Origin: Streptomyces xylophagus
Lineage (GTDB): Bacteria; Actinomycetota; Actinomycetes; Streptomycetales; Streptomycetaceae
Length of the DNA: 55,513 nucleotides
Direction of reading: 5' to 3'
Assembly: GCF_000716435.1 (NCBI RefSeq)
Contig: NZ_JNWO01000048.1
Coordinates: forward strand, 1-55,513
The position numbers and the translations under genes were made by a program. Positions within the stretch are counted from its first letter, which is position 1. Each line of letters begins with the position of its first letter. Positions 31,985 through 40,020 of this stretch are shown piece after piece. The notes beneath the pieces are model-generated. The model did not search any database, was not told the origin of the DNA, and worked only from the letters and a program-made list of their open reading frames with translations.

Positions 31985-32890
31985 TCAGGATGTCGGGGAC
32001 CGGCGGGCGGTGAGGTCCTCGAGGCGTGAGCGTTTCCAGCGCTGCTGGCGGGGGCGGCCGGCGCTGCCGCGCCGGTATTCGTATCCGTCGGGCTGCTCGA
32101 GGTCGGGCAGGAGTCCGTGCCCGAGTGCGCTGATGAAGCTGTCGGCGCTGGCGTATCCGAGGATGCGGGCTGCGTCGGCGGCGCCGACCAGGTCCTCGTT
32201 CTCATCCTGGTCTGCCGGCGGCAGCACGCCGCGCTCGCGTGCGGCAGCGACGGCTGTTGCCCGGCGCCACTTCTTGCGCGCCGGCCCGCGGCTGCCTTCC
32301 TTCTTCTCCAGGGAGTCCGGCTCGGGCAGTTCGGGGATGCGTCCCTGGTAGAGGGCGCTGGAGAAGGAAGCCGTACTGCTGTAGCCGAGCAGGACTGCAA
32401 CCTCGGTCGTGCCGAGGAGCTCGTCGGGATCGCCGTCTGCCGAGACCTCAGGCCGCGCTGCCGCCGGCGCGGAGGCGCGGCGGCCCTTGCCGGGGCGGGT
32501 GGTCGCCCAGGCGATGATGGTGCCGCGGCGCCACATCTGGCCGTCGGCGTCCTCGTCGGGCTCGGGGAAGTAGCCGGGCCGGTCGCGGAAGTAGGCGTCG
32601 ATGGTCGAGGTGCGCGTGTATCCCAGGAGCTGGGTTACTTCCCGCTTGGTCAGCAGCTCGTCCTGGTCGGCATCGAGTACCGCGGCCGGCAGCGTGCGCT
32701 TCTTCGGGGCACGCTGCGCGAAGAACGCGGCGACCTCGGCGTGGCGCCAGAACCGTTTGCGGCCCTCGGTGTGTGCGACCGCGGGGAAACCACTGTCCGA
32801 GGTGTTGCTCCACTCGCTGACCCGGGACTTGCTCGTGCCGAACTCGGACACGATCTGCGCGGTGTCCACGAGCCGGTCGGCGGAAGTCAT
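31985..32890 (-). CDS. Regulator with four AlpA/MerR-like HTH units
   Basis: 301 residues from ATG 32890 (AGAGGGG upstream). The first unit (about 5-60; RLVDTAQIVSEFGTSKSRVS, GRKRFWRHAEVAAFF) looks like a classical AlpA-type HTH. Three more units follow (about 78-130, 150-210 and 230-290). They share the pattern E-L-x-[ST]-x-x-E-V-x-x-L-L-G-Y-[TSA]...P followed by W-R/K-R (LLTKREVTQLLGYTRTS, LLGTTEVAVLLGYSSTA, LVGAADAARILGYASAD). Such beads-on-a-string HTH proteins could bind a long repeated operator or bridge DNA. A good promoter lies 63 nt upstream of the start codon. Confidence 0.7.
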   Translation of the reverse strand: MTSADRLVDTAQIVSEFGTSKSRVSEWSNTSDSGFPAVAHTEGRKRFWRHAEVAAFFAQRAPKKRTLPAAVLDADQDELLTKREVTQLLGYTRTSTIDAYFRDRPGYFPEPDEDADGQMWRRGTIIAWATTRPGKGRRASAPAAARPEVSADGDPDELLGTTEVAVLLGYSSTASFSSALYQGRIPELPEPDSLEKKEGSRGPARKKWRRATAVAAARERGVLPPADQDENEDLVGAADAARILGYASADSFISALGHGLLPDLEQPDGYEYRRGSAGRPRQQRWKRSRLEDLTARRSPTS

Positions 32891-32952
32891 CGGGTCCCCT
32901 CTGCAAGGATCAGCACGGCGGCGCCGGCACCCGGACGAGCGCGACAGGTTCG

Positions 32953-32982
32953 ATAATGCCAAATAAGGTGGTTTGCTGTCCA
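32953..32982 (-). promoter_or_regulatory. Promoter of the four-HTH gene
   Basis: On the minus strand TGGACA (32982-32977), 18-nt spacer and CATTAT (32958-32953). The spacer is AT-richer than its surroundings (ACCTTATTTGG), unusual here and typical of a real promoter. Confidence 0.6.
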
Positions 32983-33000
32983 GCCTGACGCCAAATCGGC

Positions 33001-33354
33001 CTACAGCACGTCCTCGCCCAGCAGACACACTCCGAAGCGCGCCGCACGCTCAGCAAGCTCTGTGTAGGCCATGGCGGCCGGCGAGGCATCCCAGGTTGCG
33101 AACGCGAGAGCGGCGACCGCCTCGCTGCGCGCCGTCCCTTCTTCCCACGGTGTGCCTGCGGCGGCGCACCGCTCGGCGACGTCGGCGTCGGACAGGGGCG
33201 CGGTCTGCCGGCCGATGCTGGCCTGGACGTCGGCGATGCCTTCGCACCAGGCGCGGTGGCCTGCGGAGAGTACGTCGCGCAGTGCGTCCGGGTCGTTCAT
33301 GTTCCGGGCCTGGGCGGCGAGTTCGAGCAGCAGGGCGGTGGGGTTCGTCTCCAT
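33001..33354 (-). CDS. Small hypothetical protein
   Basis: 117 residues. ATG 33354 is chosen over the in-frame ATG 33360 because GGAG lies 6 nt before the former and abuts the latter. The product is helical and Ala-rich (ALLLELAAQARNMNDPDALR, DVLSAGHRAWCEGIADVQAS, AYTELAERAARFG) without motifs. It lies immediately downstream of the PP-loop gene remnant on the same strand and may once have been its operon partner. The function is unknown. Confidence 0.55.
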   Translation of the reverse strand: METNPTALLLELAAQARNMNDPDALRDVLSAGHRAWCEGIADVQASIGRQTAPLSDADVAERCAAAGTPWEEGTARSEAVAALAFATWDASPAAMAYTELAERAARFGVCLLGEDVL

Positions 33355-33424
33355 GGTCATCTCCAGTTTCCACTGTAGGGGGCGTCTGCCGCGCTGTGGG
33401 GGAGCCCCGGCGCGGCAGACGGTG

Positions 33425-33770
33425 GTCATCAGCTGTGAATGGTGCAGTCCTCGCACATGGCGCGGCCGCGACGGCGGGGCCAGGTCGGGTTCCTTGCGGG
33501 GTTCCTTCTCCAGGGCCGCCCGCACCTGGTCCTGCAGGGCGGTGAACTCCGGACCGTCGTCGGGGCAGACGACGCCGGGGTCGGGCGCCTCGCGCTGCTG
33601 GGCGTGCCGGATCAGGTCGGTGATGCGCCAGTCCGCGTGGAAGCTGTCGCCCGCACCCGTTCGACCTCGGCGCAGAGGTCGGCCAGGCGTGGCCGTCGGC
33701 CGATGGAGAGCAGGACGTCGCGCTTGGAGGCGAAGACACACAGCGAGCACGAGCAGCTTTACCGGACTAC
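33425..33770 (-). pseudogene. C-terminal piece of a PAPS-reductase-family gene
   Basis: Reading leftwards the DNA encodes CSCSLCVFASKRDVLLSIGR and RPRLADLCAEVERVR. A frameshift then leads to DSFHADWRITDLIRHAQQR and DDGPEFTALQDQVRAALEKE. A second frameshift gives MCEDCTIHS at the end. The CSCSLC...ASK...RRPRLA pattern is what I remember as the C-terminal half of the Streptomyces proteins whose N-terminal half is at 34513-35190. It starts exactly at the inverted repeats flanking the inserted gene at 33852. It is therefore the severed and decaying 3' end of that gene. Confidence 0.7.
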
Positions 33771-33851
33771 GCGCTCTGTTCCTTCCCCTCGACAAGCGCA
33801 GGCGGGCGCAGTGCTCTGAAGGGAGGCCTGTTGGGCCGGTGGGAGGTGCGC

Positions 33852-34454
33852 ATGAGCGCGAATTCTTGGTCCGCCTTGGTGGGTGCCTCGTCAACAGTGC
33901 TTGCCCTGGCAGGTGTTGCCATTGCCTTGATCGCCTATCGGTCTGACCGGCGACGATCGAGGTTTGAGAGGGCTTGCGCCCTGCACCGGGAACTCACGAC
34001 GGGGGAGGTCGCCGCAGCCCGCGACATCGCGGGGCACTTCCACTACGGCGGCTTCAACAGGTCTGGTGCAAGCCCTGATGCTGCTGCCGGCCTGCACGCA
34101 TATTTTCTCCTGCTCTGGTCCTTCCAACGGCTCGAAGCTGGCCGTACGGCCCTGGTCCACGATTCCCTACGCCCGAGCGGCAGCGTGGATTCAGTGGTCC
34201 GCTACCTAGACGGGCTGATTGCGTCGGATGTCGCCGAGTACGCCTGTGCCTTGGCCATCATGCGCCGGAAGCTATCTGAGAGCTCTGGCATCTCCGACTG
34301 GAGATCCGCTGCTGGGTTCATCCGGCTGCTGAAGGCCCTGCAGGGGCTTGGGTTGGTTGATTCCTCCTACCAAGCGCTCGCCTGTTCGGTAGGCGGTTGC
34401 CCCTGCACTTGTCACCAGATGGCGCCTTCCTCGCGCCAGCAATCTGGGACTTGA
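33852..34454 (+). CDS. Membrane-anchored orphan inserted in the PP-loop gene
   Basis: 200 residues from ATG 33852 (GGGAGG 5 nt upstream). One N-terminal membrane helix (about 5-27; ASSTVLALAGVAIALIAY) is followed by a basic junction (RSDRRRSRFERA) and a helical cytoplasmic domain (ARDIAGHFHYGGFNRSG, AYFLLLWSFQRLEAGRTAL, VVRYLDGLIASDVAEYACAL). It resembles DUF4760-like membrane proteins of unknown role. The C-terminus is Cys-rich (CSVGGCPCTCHQ). It is opposite in strand to its neighbours, lies between short inverted repeats and separates the two halves of the PP-loop gene, so it arrived by insertion. Confidence 0.6.
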   Translation: MSANSWSALVGASSTVLALAGVAIALIAYRSDRRRSRFERACALHRELTTGEVAAARDIAGHFHYGGFNRSGASPDAAAGLHAYFLLLWSFQRLEAGRTALVHDSLRPSGSVDSVVRYLDGLIASDVAEYACALAIMRRKLSESSGISDWRSAAGFIRLLKALQGLGLVDSSYQALACSVGGCPCTCHQMAPSSRQQSGT

Positions 34455-34512
34455 AAAGCTGCTCACGCCCGGCGTGTCCAGTAGTCCGGTCAACGTATCG
34501 CGAGGTGCCCGT

Positions 34513-35190
34513 CTAGTCGCCGGCGCCGGGCACGGAGTCGTATGTCCAGGAGTACGGCACCGGCGCGTCGGCGTGCCACTCCCTGACCGCGGCGGTCGGC
34601 CAGTCCTTGACGGGCAGCCACTCGTCCACGATCCGCGCCCTGTTGGCCTGCACCGTACGGAAGGCCGGGCGCTTCTTGCGGTCGGGACCCTCGTCGCTGC
34701 GCAGACCCATGACCTTCAGGATCCGTACCGGGCGCCCGAGTTGGCGCACGAGCGGGGTCCAGGCGCTGGAGACCACGCTCTCCTTGGTGCTCTTGCGGCA
34801 GTACGGGCTGCCCATGCGGGGGAAGCGGCCGTACGCCGCGATCTGGGTGAGCAGACTGTGCGGCATCCGGGTGCCGTCCGGGCCGGGCATCGTGCGGGTG
34901 ACCTCCAGGTGCCGGTCGGCGGGCACCCCGAACGCGGCGCTCTGCAGGGCTGCGAGTTCGGACACCCCCGGGTGGCGGACTCCCTCGACCACGACGGACG
35001 GCCACTCCAGGACGCCCAGGCTGGAGGGGTAGGAGATCACCCGGTCGGCCACGCCGGCGTTGGGGGCGGCTTCCATGAACACGGCCATCATGACCGCGCT
35101 GTCCTTCCCGTCGGACAGTTGGGGCGCGAGCAGATCGTACGAGGCCAGATCGGGTGTGCGGGGCGGGCGGCTGGTGGGACGTGAAGGCAT
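34513..35190 (-). pseudogene. N-terminal piece of a PAPS-reductase-family (PP-loop) gene
   Basis: The 225-residue frame begins with ATG 35190 and has the PP-loop SDGKDSAVM (26-34; SGGKDS in most members), which binds the adenylated substrate. GSPYCRKSTKESV and RSDEGPDRKKRPAFR follow. The frame stops right after TYDSVPGAGD, where relatives continue into a Cys-containing C-terminal domain. That domain is found, frameshifted, at 33425-33770 beyond an inserted gene. The family includes sulfate-assimilation reductases and DNA phosphorothioation-type sulfurtransferases such as DndC. This plasmid-type subgroup is uncharacterised. The truncated product probably lacks activity. Confidence 0.75.
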
Positions 35191-35256
35191 GTCAACTCCA
35201 GGGAGACGCAGGGGCGGAGGGGAGCTCGGGCGGCGATCGGATGGTGCCGTCGGTGA

Positions 35257-35570
35257 TCAGGCGGCCGGCGGCTCGGGGTCGTGCTGCTTGGGATAGGGCT
35301 GTCGGGCGGGGAGGCCGAGCTTGATCTCCTCCCGCTCGCGGCGGTTGCGGCCGAGCCGGAACACGAAGCGGTGCGCGCCGCAGTGGCGGATGTTGCGGGC
35401 CCGGCCAGGGCCTCGCGCAACCAGAGGGCCGGTCGCTTCCGGGCCGCGGCCGCGGAGCGCCGAGTGCGACGAGTTGGGCTTCGGCGTACTGGTGGCCCTG
35501 CTCCTGGCGGCGGATCTTCTGTGCGGTCCGGGCGGAAGCGCGCGAGTTCGCAGAATCCCGGATGCGTGAA
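35257..35570 (-). pseudogene. Possible frameshifted hypothetical gene
   Basis: Two overlapping frames give a coherent protein-like sequence: ASARTAQKIRRQEQGHQYAE with AQLVALGAPRPRPG, then after a shift ARNIRHCGAHRFVFRLGRNR and EEIKLGLPARQPYPKQHDPE to the stop at 35257. It precedes the PP-loop gene on the same strand and I recall similar Streptomyces sequences in that position. No start codon or ribosome-binding site was identified, so it is probably a remnant. Confidence 0.35.
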
Positions 35571-35640
35571 GACGGAAACCCGCGCGCCGGATAGCCGTTG
35601 AGGCCGTTCGGCGCGCGAGTTCGATGGTGCTGGGCGGGTG

Positions 35641-36072
35641 CTACTCGTCGTGGAGTTCGGCCCGGACGCGGCGTGAGGGCTGGAAGGCGTACAGGTCGAG
35701 GACGCCTGGCGGCTCGGCCAGGCCTGGGCCGCCGTCGGTGACCCAGGTGGTGATGTCGGCGGCGGCGCCAGGGGCGTTGACCTGGCCTAGCCAGACCGGG
35801 CGGCCGCCGGCCTTGCGGCCTTCGGCGGAGGGCTGGATAACGATCGCGTTCGCGCGCTCGCAGGCGTCGAGGCAGTCGGTGCGCCGGATCATCGCCACCC
35901 CGGCCAGCGCGGTGCGCAGGTCGGTGAGCTGGGCCTCGTGGTCTAGGCGGGGCACCTTGGCCGGGGTGCCGCAGCAGCAGCCCCGGCAGACAGTCACCGT
36001 GCATCGGGCTCCGCCGGTGCCGGTCGCCCCCGCGGGGGCGACCGGCCGGTCGCCGCGGGCACACCTGCTCAC
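35641..36072 (-). CDS. Thioredoxin-like (2Fe-2S) ferredoxin protein
   Basis: 143 residues from GTG 36072, overlapping the ATPase stop (GTGA). The core (about 20-80) has CTVTVCRGCCCG with several N-terminal cysteines, then TDCLDACERANAIVIQPS. These are the paired cysteine sites of thioredoxin-like [2Fe-2S] ferredoxins. A C-terminal part, WLGQVNAPGAAADITTWVTD, is typical of (2Fe-2S) ferredoxin-domain proteins of Streptomyces. Coupling to a P1B-4 ATPase suggests a role in handling the transported metal or protecting Fe-S chemistry during metal stress. This is an inference from position. Confidence 0.8.
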   Translation of the reverse strand: MSRCARGDRPVAPAGATGTGGARCTVTVCRGCCCGTPAKVPRLDHEAQLTDLRTALAGVAMIRRTDCLDACERANAIVIQPSAEGRKAGGRPVWLGQVNAPGAAADITTWVTDGGPGLAEPPGVLDLYAFQPSRRVRAELHDE

Positions 36073-38045
36073 GCGATGTCCTTGCCGAGGGAGTTTGTCC
36101 AGACGCGCTCGCGCAGCAGGCGCAGGCCGTTGAGGCCGACGATGACGGTGGAGCCTTCGTGGCCGGCGACGCCGAGCGGGAGCGGGAGGGTGCCGATCAG
36201 GTCCCAGGCTACGAGCGCGGTGATGAAGACCCCGGCGATGACGAGGTTCTGCACGACCAGGCGCCGGGCCCTGCGGGACAGGTCCACGATCCCGGGGATG
36301 GTGGCGAGTTCGTCGCGAACGACAACGGCGTCGGCCGTCTCCAGGGCGAGGTCGCTTCCGGCCTTACCCATCGCGATGCCAGTGTGGGCGGCGGCCAGGG
36401 CGGGGGCGTCGTTGACGCCGTCGCCGACCAGCAGCACCCGGCGTCCCTCCGCCTCCCATCCCTGAACAGCGGCCACCTTGTCCTGCGGCAGTAGCCCCGC
36501 GCGCACGTCGGTGATGCCGACCTCGGCGGCCAGGTGGCGGGCAGCACGCTCGTTGTCACCGGTCAGCAGCGCCGGCGGGCGGCCGGTTAGCTCGGTGAGT
36601 GCGGCCACCGTGGCCTTCGCGTCCGGGCGGAGCCGGTCGGCGATGCCCAGCACTCCGGCCGGGAGGCCGTCGAGCAGGACGACGACCACAGTGCATCCCT
36701 GGTCTTCGAGCGCCTGCACTGTGCTGCCGGTCTTCGGGCCGCTGGTGGCGGTGAGGTGGGCCGGGGAGCCGACCTGAACGGTGCGGCCCTCGATCGTGGC
36801 GGTGACACCCGCGCCGGGGGTGGAGGTGAAGCCCGCCGTATCGGCGAGGGCGAGTCCGCGTTCGCGGGCGGCCTGGACGACGGCGCGGGCCAGCGGGTGC
36901 TCGCTGGGGTGCTCGGCCGCCGCGGCGAGCGCCAGCAGGGAGTCCTCGTCCAGGCCGGAGCCGGGCTGGGGGCGGATGTCGGTGACGCGCGGGGTGCCCT
37001 CGGTGAGGGTGCCGGTCTTGTCCAGCGCCACGGCGTCCACCTGGCCGAGGCGCTCCATCACGACGGCGGACTTGGCGAGGACACCGTGGCGGCCCGCGTT
37101 GGCGATGGCCGAGAGCAGCGGAGGCATTGTGGAGAGAACCACCGCGCACGGCGAGGCGACGATCATGAACGTCATCGCGCGGAGGAGAGCCGGCTGGAGT
37201 TCGTCGCCGAAGGCGAGCGGGATCGCGAAGACGGCGAGGGTGGCGACGACCATGCCGATGGAGTACCGCTGCTCGACCTTCTCGATGAACAGCTGGGTGG
37301 GCGCCTTGGTCTTGGAGGCTTCCTCGACCATCTTCACGATCCGCGCGATCACCGAGTCCGACGGATCCCGCTCGACGCGCACGCACAGGGCGCCGGTGCC
37401 GTTGACGGTGCCGGCGAACACCTCGTCGCCGGGCTGCTTGGCCACCGGGAGGGCCTCGCCGGTGATGGTGGCCTGATCGACGTTGCTGGCGCCGTCGAGG
37501 ACCTTGCCGTCGGCACCGACACGCTCGCCGGGCCGCACCAGGATGATGTCGCCGACCATGAGGGCATCGGCGGGGACGCTCTCCTCCCCGCCACCGGGCA
37601 GGAGCCGGGTCACGGTGGTCGGCGCGAGGTCGAGCAGCCCGCGCACGGAGTCGGCGGTCCGCGCGGTCGCGACGGCCTCCAACGCACCGGAGGTCGCGAA
37701 GATGACGATCAGCAGGGCCCCGTCGGGAACCTGCCCGATTGCGGCGGCACCGAGCGCCGCGACGACCATCAGCAGATCCACATCCAAGGTCTTGTCCTTA
37801 AGCGCCTTCAGGCCCTCCCATCCCGGCTCCCAACCGCCTGTGATGTAGACGGCGGCATACAGCGGACCCCACACCCAGACCGAGGCGCCGAGGAGATCCA
37901 GCGGGAGGGCGACCAGGAACAGCACCAGGGCGGCCAGCGCCCACCGGGACTCCGGCAGCGTCAGGATCCGCGTACGCCGCCTTGGTGTCGTCGGACGTGG
38001 GCCGACGGCGACCGGAGCAGGCCGCTGGTCGAGGACGGAAGACAT
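36069..38045 (-). CDS. P1B-4-type metal-transporting ATPase
   Basis: 658 residues from ATG 38045 (AAGGG about 10 nt upstream). All P-type hallmarks are present: TITGEALPV (actuator), SPC in the transmembrane site (~298), DKTGTLTEG (phosphorylation, ~338), EHPLA, and GDGVNDAP (~539). The C-terminal membrane helix has HEGST (~627), which together with SPC defines the P1B-4 group (CtpD, CtpJ, CoaT, PfeT). This group exports Co2+, Ni2+ or Fe2+. There is no N-terminal metal-binding domain, as usual for the group. A divergent NmtR-type regulator and a palindrome between the two genes indicate metal-induced expression. Confidence 0.92.
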   Translation of the reverse strand: MSSVLDQRPAPVAVGPRPTTPRRRTRILTLPESRWALAALVLFLVALPLDLLGASVWVWGPLYAAVYITGGWEPGWEGLKALKDKTLDVDLLMVVAALGAAAIGQVPDGALLIVIFATSGALEAVATARTADSVRGLLDLAPTTVTRLLPGGGEESVPADALMVGDIILVRPGERVGADGKVLDGASNVDQATITGEALPVAKQPGDEVFAGTVNGTGALCVRVERDPSDSVIARIVKMVEEASKTKAPTQLFIEKVEQRYSIGMVVATLAVFAIPLAFGDELQPALLRAMTFMIVASPCAVVLSTMPPLLSAIANAGRHGVLAKSAVVMERLGQVDAVALDKTGTLTEGTPRVTDIRPQPGSGLDEDSLLALAAAAEHPSEHPLARAVVQAARERGLALADTAGFTSTPGAGVTATIEGRTVQVGSPAHLTATSGPKTGSTVQALEDQGCTVVVVLLDGLPAGVLGIADRLRPDAKATVAALTELTGRPPALLTGDNERAARHLAAEVGITDVRAGLLPQDKVAAVQGWEAEGRRVLLVGDGVNDAPALAAAHTGIAMGKAGSDLALETADAVVVRDELATIPGIVDLSRRARRLVVQNLVIAGVFITALVAWDLIGTLPLPLGVAGHEGSTVIVGLNGLRLLRERVWTNSLGKDIA

Positions 38046-38096
38046 GACAAACAACCCTTCACGGGCGGATGGACAACGCCTTCACCATACAGGAAC

Positions 38097-38118
38097 ATAT
38101 GAACAGGTCTTCAGATAT
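38097..38118. promoter_or_regulatory. Probable NmtR-type operator
   Basis: ATATGAA (38097-38103) and TTCAGATAT (38110-38118) form an imperfect palindrome of the ATATGAA-N6-TTCATAT type used by ArsR/SmtB repressors. It lies in the 91-bp divergent region between the ATPase and regulator genes. Confidence 0.7.
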
Positions 38119-38136
38119 CACCGGTATGCTGTCTCC

Positions 38137-38523
38137 ATGGGCCACGGAACCGATACCGCCAGTAGCGCCACCACCCGCGAGCGCCTCGACGCCGTCGGCA
38201 CCGCCGACGTCGCCGCCACCCTCCAGGCCCTCGCCACGCCCTCACGGCTGCACATCCTGGCCCGGCTCCAGGAAGGCCCCTGCTCGGTCAGTGACCTCGC
38301 CGAGGCCGTCGGTATGGAAGCCTCCGCCTGCTCCCACCAGCTCCGCCTGCTGCGCAACCTCGGACTGGTCACCGGCGAACGCCACGGTCGCTCGATCATT
38401 TACGCCCTCTACGACAACCATGTCGCTGAACTCCTCGACCAGGCCCTCTACCACGTGGAACACCTGCGTCTGGGTATCCGCGACGTGCCGGCCGACCTGC
38501 CTGAGCCCGCCGTCGCCGATTGA
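38137..38523 (+). CDS. nmtR: NmtR-type ArsR/SmtB nickel/cobalt sensor
   Basis: 128 residues. The sequence matches M. tuberculosis NmtR over its length as I remember it: N-terminal MGHG, TLQALATPSRLHILARLQEG, DLAEAVGMEASACSHQLRLL (recognition helix) and NLGLVTGERHGRSIIYALYD. NmtR metal ligands are conserved: Gly2/His3, then Asp93, His95, His106 and His109 (YDNHVAELLDQALYHVEHL). The start at 38137 is fixed by the need for the GH N-terminus; the longer open frame upstream would bury it. NmtR represses a P1B-4 ATPase gene until Ni or Co binds, which fits the neighbour. Confidence 0.9.
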   Translation: MGHGTDTASSATTRERLDAVGTADVAATLQALATPSRLHILARLQEGPCSVSDLAEAVGMEASACSHQLRLLRNLGLVTGERHGRSIIYALYDNHVAELLDQALYHVEHLRLGIRDVPADLPEPAVAD

Positions 38524-38544
38524 TCCTGTAGACCGGGTCGGGCG

Positions 38545-39243
38545 CTACCGGGGCAGCTTCGCGGTGCGTTCGGGGTGGGCCGTGCCCACGTAGCGCATGG
38601 CGGTCTGCTCCGTGATGCCGAACAGCCTCATCAGTTTCAGCGGGTCGGCGCTCTCCAACGCCTCGTTGAGGATCCGGTCCTGGCGCAGGCCGTCCAGGGT
38701 CAGCCCCTTGGGTATCACCAAGCGAAGTGGGCCGATACTGACGGCCGGATGGTCGGGATCCAGCGCAGTCTTCTGGCTGACCAGCAGATGCGGGTTGGTG
38801 GAGGCGGGCCAGCGGCGGTGGCGGTACGCCAACCACTCGGCGGCGAGCCGATGCGTGAGCTCCTCCAGGTACAGGGTGTGCCGCAGAAGGCCGCAGCGGA
38901 TTTCGAGTGTGCCGCGCGCGAGGTCCACGTCGGCCGTCAGGATCGCGAGGATGTCGTTGCCGGGGACGGCGTGCACGGCGGCCAGGGCGACGGTCGGGCG
39001 CCCGAGTGGGGTGGTGGTGTGGTCGAGCAGGCCGGCCAGCAGGTCGCTGGGCACAGACTTCGGGATTCCCTTCAGGTCGCCGACGGGCAGGTGCTGGGCT
39101 GGGTAACGGAAGATGATCCGCTGCCGCTTCAAGGCCCGGAACAAGCTGCGCAAGGTGATGGCGACCTGTCGGCGGGCGTGTCCGGACAGGTCCTCGACCG
39201 CGGCCTCGACCTGCTGCTGGGTGATCTCCCGCAGTGACGTCAT
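38545..39243 (-). pseudogene. 5'-truncated tyrosine-recombinase-like integrase
   Basis: From ATG 39243 the 232 residues read SLREITQQQVEAAVEDLSGH, TLRSLFRALKRQRIIFRYPA, VALAAVHAVPGNDILAILTA and NPHLLVSQKTALDPDH. They end with LTLDGLRQDRILNEALESAD and MRLFGITEQTAMRYV. This follows the catalytic-domain order of a plasmid-borne Streptomyces integrase family, whose active-site residues are already divergent. Just upstream, another frame encodes RLSERAARAALAGGRHD, the missing preceding helix, so a frameshift near 39243 has separated the N-terminus. Probably inactive; it may mark a former integration event. Confidence 0.6.
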
Positions 39244-39372
39244 GCCGGCCTCCGGCGAGCGCGGCGCGGGCGGCGCGTTCGGACAGGCGGGTGCTGGGCA
39301 CGGCGTACCTCTGTGAAGGGGGGCGGCAGGCATGCCGGGGCCGCGGTGGGCGGTTGAGGAACGTGGGTGCGT

Positions 39373-39879
39373 TCAGCGGCCGGGCGAGGTGGCCGTGTCC
39401 CGCGAACTGCTCGGCGAGCGCCACCAGTCGGCCGGGGCGGCGGGAGGTGCGGCCGGGCGGGGGTGGGCGCGGTGTGCGCCCTCGGGGGTGGTGGTCGTCG
39501 TACGCGGTGGCTGTGCGGGGGCGCGTCCGGCGAGGACGGCGGGCAGGGTGTCGTCGATGTAGGTGATGTGGTGGGCGAGGTCCACGCCGACCTGGGCTGC
39601 GTCGAGGTGCAGCAGGCCCGCGCGGAGGGCGAGGTTGCCGGTGGCGATCACGTGGACGGTGTCGGTGAGGCATTCGGCGACGTGTCGGGCGAGTGGTCCG
39701 GTGGCGGTGCAGATGACCGGGACGGGTTCGCCGTCGTGCCACTGGCGGCGTGCGCGGTCGTACTCGCGCGGGATCTGGATCACGGTGAACCGGGCGGCGG
39801 GTGTGCCGCGTTCGGTGTGGCGCAGCTGCACGGCCCCGTGCACGCGGCCGCGGATGACGGCGGTGGTCTCTCCGCTCAT
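39373..39879 (-). CDS. Single-stranded DNA-binding (SSB-like) protein
   Basis: 168 residues from ATG 39879 (GAGGAG 7 nt upstream). The first ~110 residues form an SSB-type OB fold: TTAVIRGRVHGAVQLRHTER, AARFTVIQIPREYDRARRQW, PVPVICTATGPLARHVAECL and DTVHVIATGNLAL. The C-terminal tail is Pro/Thr-rich but lacks the acidic DDDIPF-like tip of housekeeping SSBs. Such SSB variants are common on conjugative plasmids and are thought to coat the incoming strand. It is driven by element (a) of the repeated promoter family, 62 nt upstream, and appears to be its own transcription unit. Confidence 0.8.
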   Translation of the reverse strand: MSGETTAVIRGRVHGAVQLRHTERGTPAARFTVIQIPREYDRARRQWHDGEPVPVICTATGPLARHVAECLTDTVHVIATGNLALRAGLLHLDAAQVGVDLAHHITYIDDTLPAVLAGRAPAQPPRTTTTTPEGAHRAHPRPAAPPAAPADWWRSPSSSRDTATSPGR

Positions 39880-39940
39880 GAGGTACTCCTCGATGCGACG
39901 AACGGTCTGGCGGTGCCCGGGAGCCATCCAGACAAGATGG

Positions 39941-40009
39941 GTTCCATAATACCTAAATGTGTGGGGCGGGTGTCATCCTCTTATCCGTCACGAGGGAGGC
40001 ACCCGCCCC
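39941..40009 (-). promoter_or_regulatory. Repeated terminator-promoter element, copy a
   Basis: GTTCCATAATACC (39941-39953) contains the minus-strand -10 TATTAT (39951-39946). Next to it GGGGCGGGTG (39963-39972) pairs perfectly with CACCCGCCCC (40000-40009). The hairpin begins 11 nt after the stop of the 40021 gene and can terminate it. The -35-like TTGCCC of other copies is not at the same spacing here. It precedes the SSB-like gene. Confidence 0.7.
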
Positions 40010-40020
40010 GCTGCGACTGG

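Noticed and set aside
36756..38102. A 448-codon plus-strand open frame across the P-type ATPase gene
   Set aside because: It has low-complexity Gly/Asp/Arg composition and no ribosome-binding site, and the opposite strand encodes a complete P1B-4 ATPase.
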